This document shows, piece after piece, positions 63,894-64,000 of a stretch of DNA of 64,000 nucleotides. Source of the stretch: Heterobilharzia americana (Eukaryota > Platyhelminthes > Trematoda > Strigeidida > Schistosomatidae); assembly GCA_944470555.2 (NCBI GenBank), contig CALYCZ020000015.1:1-64000 (forward strand), read 5' to 3'. Made by a program: the position numbers and the translations under genes. The notes under the pieces were generated by a model. The model made no database searches. It had not been told where the DNA came from and saw only the letters and a program-made list of their open reading frames with translations. Numbering within the stretch: position 1 is the stretch's first letter; the number at the start of each line of letters is the position of its first letter.

Positions 63894-64000
63894 AATATCG
63901 TGCAAAATCATATCAGGCTGACATATGAGGAAGAAAGTGACCATCAGTTTGCATCGGAAGGAACATGGACTTATCCGACGATCAACCTATAGAAAGCCTA
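63894..64000 (+). mobile_element. PLE3, unit 5, cut by window end
   Basis: First 107 bp of the PLE3 remnant; the rest lies outside the window. Confidence 0.8.

Larger units (their letters stand above)
59254..64000. repeat. Macrosatellite unit 5 (partial A)
   Basis: Fifth unit, cut by the window end after 4.7 kb of the A block, inside PLE3. It carries PLE1 variants not seen together in the other units (see the PLE1 entry). Confidence 0.95.

Overview
Overall character. The window is eukaryotic, AT-rich repetitive DNA with no intact gene. It is an array of very similar 10-18 kb units, and each unit is a graveyard of retroelements. I see four Penelope-like element (PLE) fragments, a CR1-like non-LTR retrotransposon, an RTE-like non-LTR retrotransposon, several tRNA-derived SINE pieces, and one SINE-like element carrying a degenerate hammerhead ribozyme. 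That last element resembles the Sm-alpha family of schistosome satellite DNA. Together with the PLE, CR1 and RTE mix, it makes a blood fluke (Schistosoma or a close relative) the best guess. This is inference from families, not a database match. A heterochromatic region, possibly on the W sex chromosome, is plausible but unproven.

Layout. Five A blocks of about 9.5 kb start at 1, 13531, 23750, 41289 and 59254. Each A block carries, in order: an unassigned minus-strand coding-like stretch; a PLE N-terminal remnant (minus); an inverted pair of SINEs; a SINE 5' fragment; PLE1 (plus); a CA microsatellite; a SINE (plus); PLE3 (plus); a CR1-like element (minus); and the hammerhead-bearing SINE (minus). 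A blocks are followed by B sub-repeats of about 2.6-3.9 kb. Each B carries PLE2 (minus) and an RTE-like reverse transcriptase remnant (minus), and a TAGG/CCTA tetranucleotide array has expanded inside the RTE remnant. Unit 1 is A+B with a 1.6 kb TAGG array. Unit 2 is A plus a B reduced to a short array and tail. Units 3 and 4 are A+B+B+B. Unit 5 is cut by the window end inside PLE3. The result is a nested higher-order repeat.

How it seems to have formed. Inactivating changes (stops, frameshifts, lost catalytic residues) are the same in every unit, so the elements were dead before the block was amplified. Later unequal exchange and conversion are visible as mosaic single-base variants, variable numbers of B, and very variable tetranucleotide array lengths (about 0.2 to 1.6 kb). 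In unit 1 a run of 396 A replaces, almost base for base, about 395 bp that every other unit keeps. That looks more like an assembly or consensus fill than biology.

Limits. All alignments here are by eye, family names rest on remembered motifs, and element ends are approximate. Open frames in this window are remnants or by-products of simple repeats; I would annotate no functional protein.
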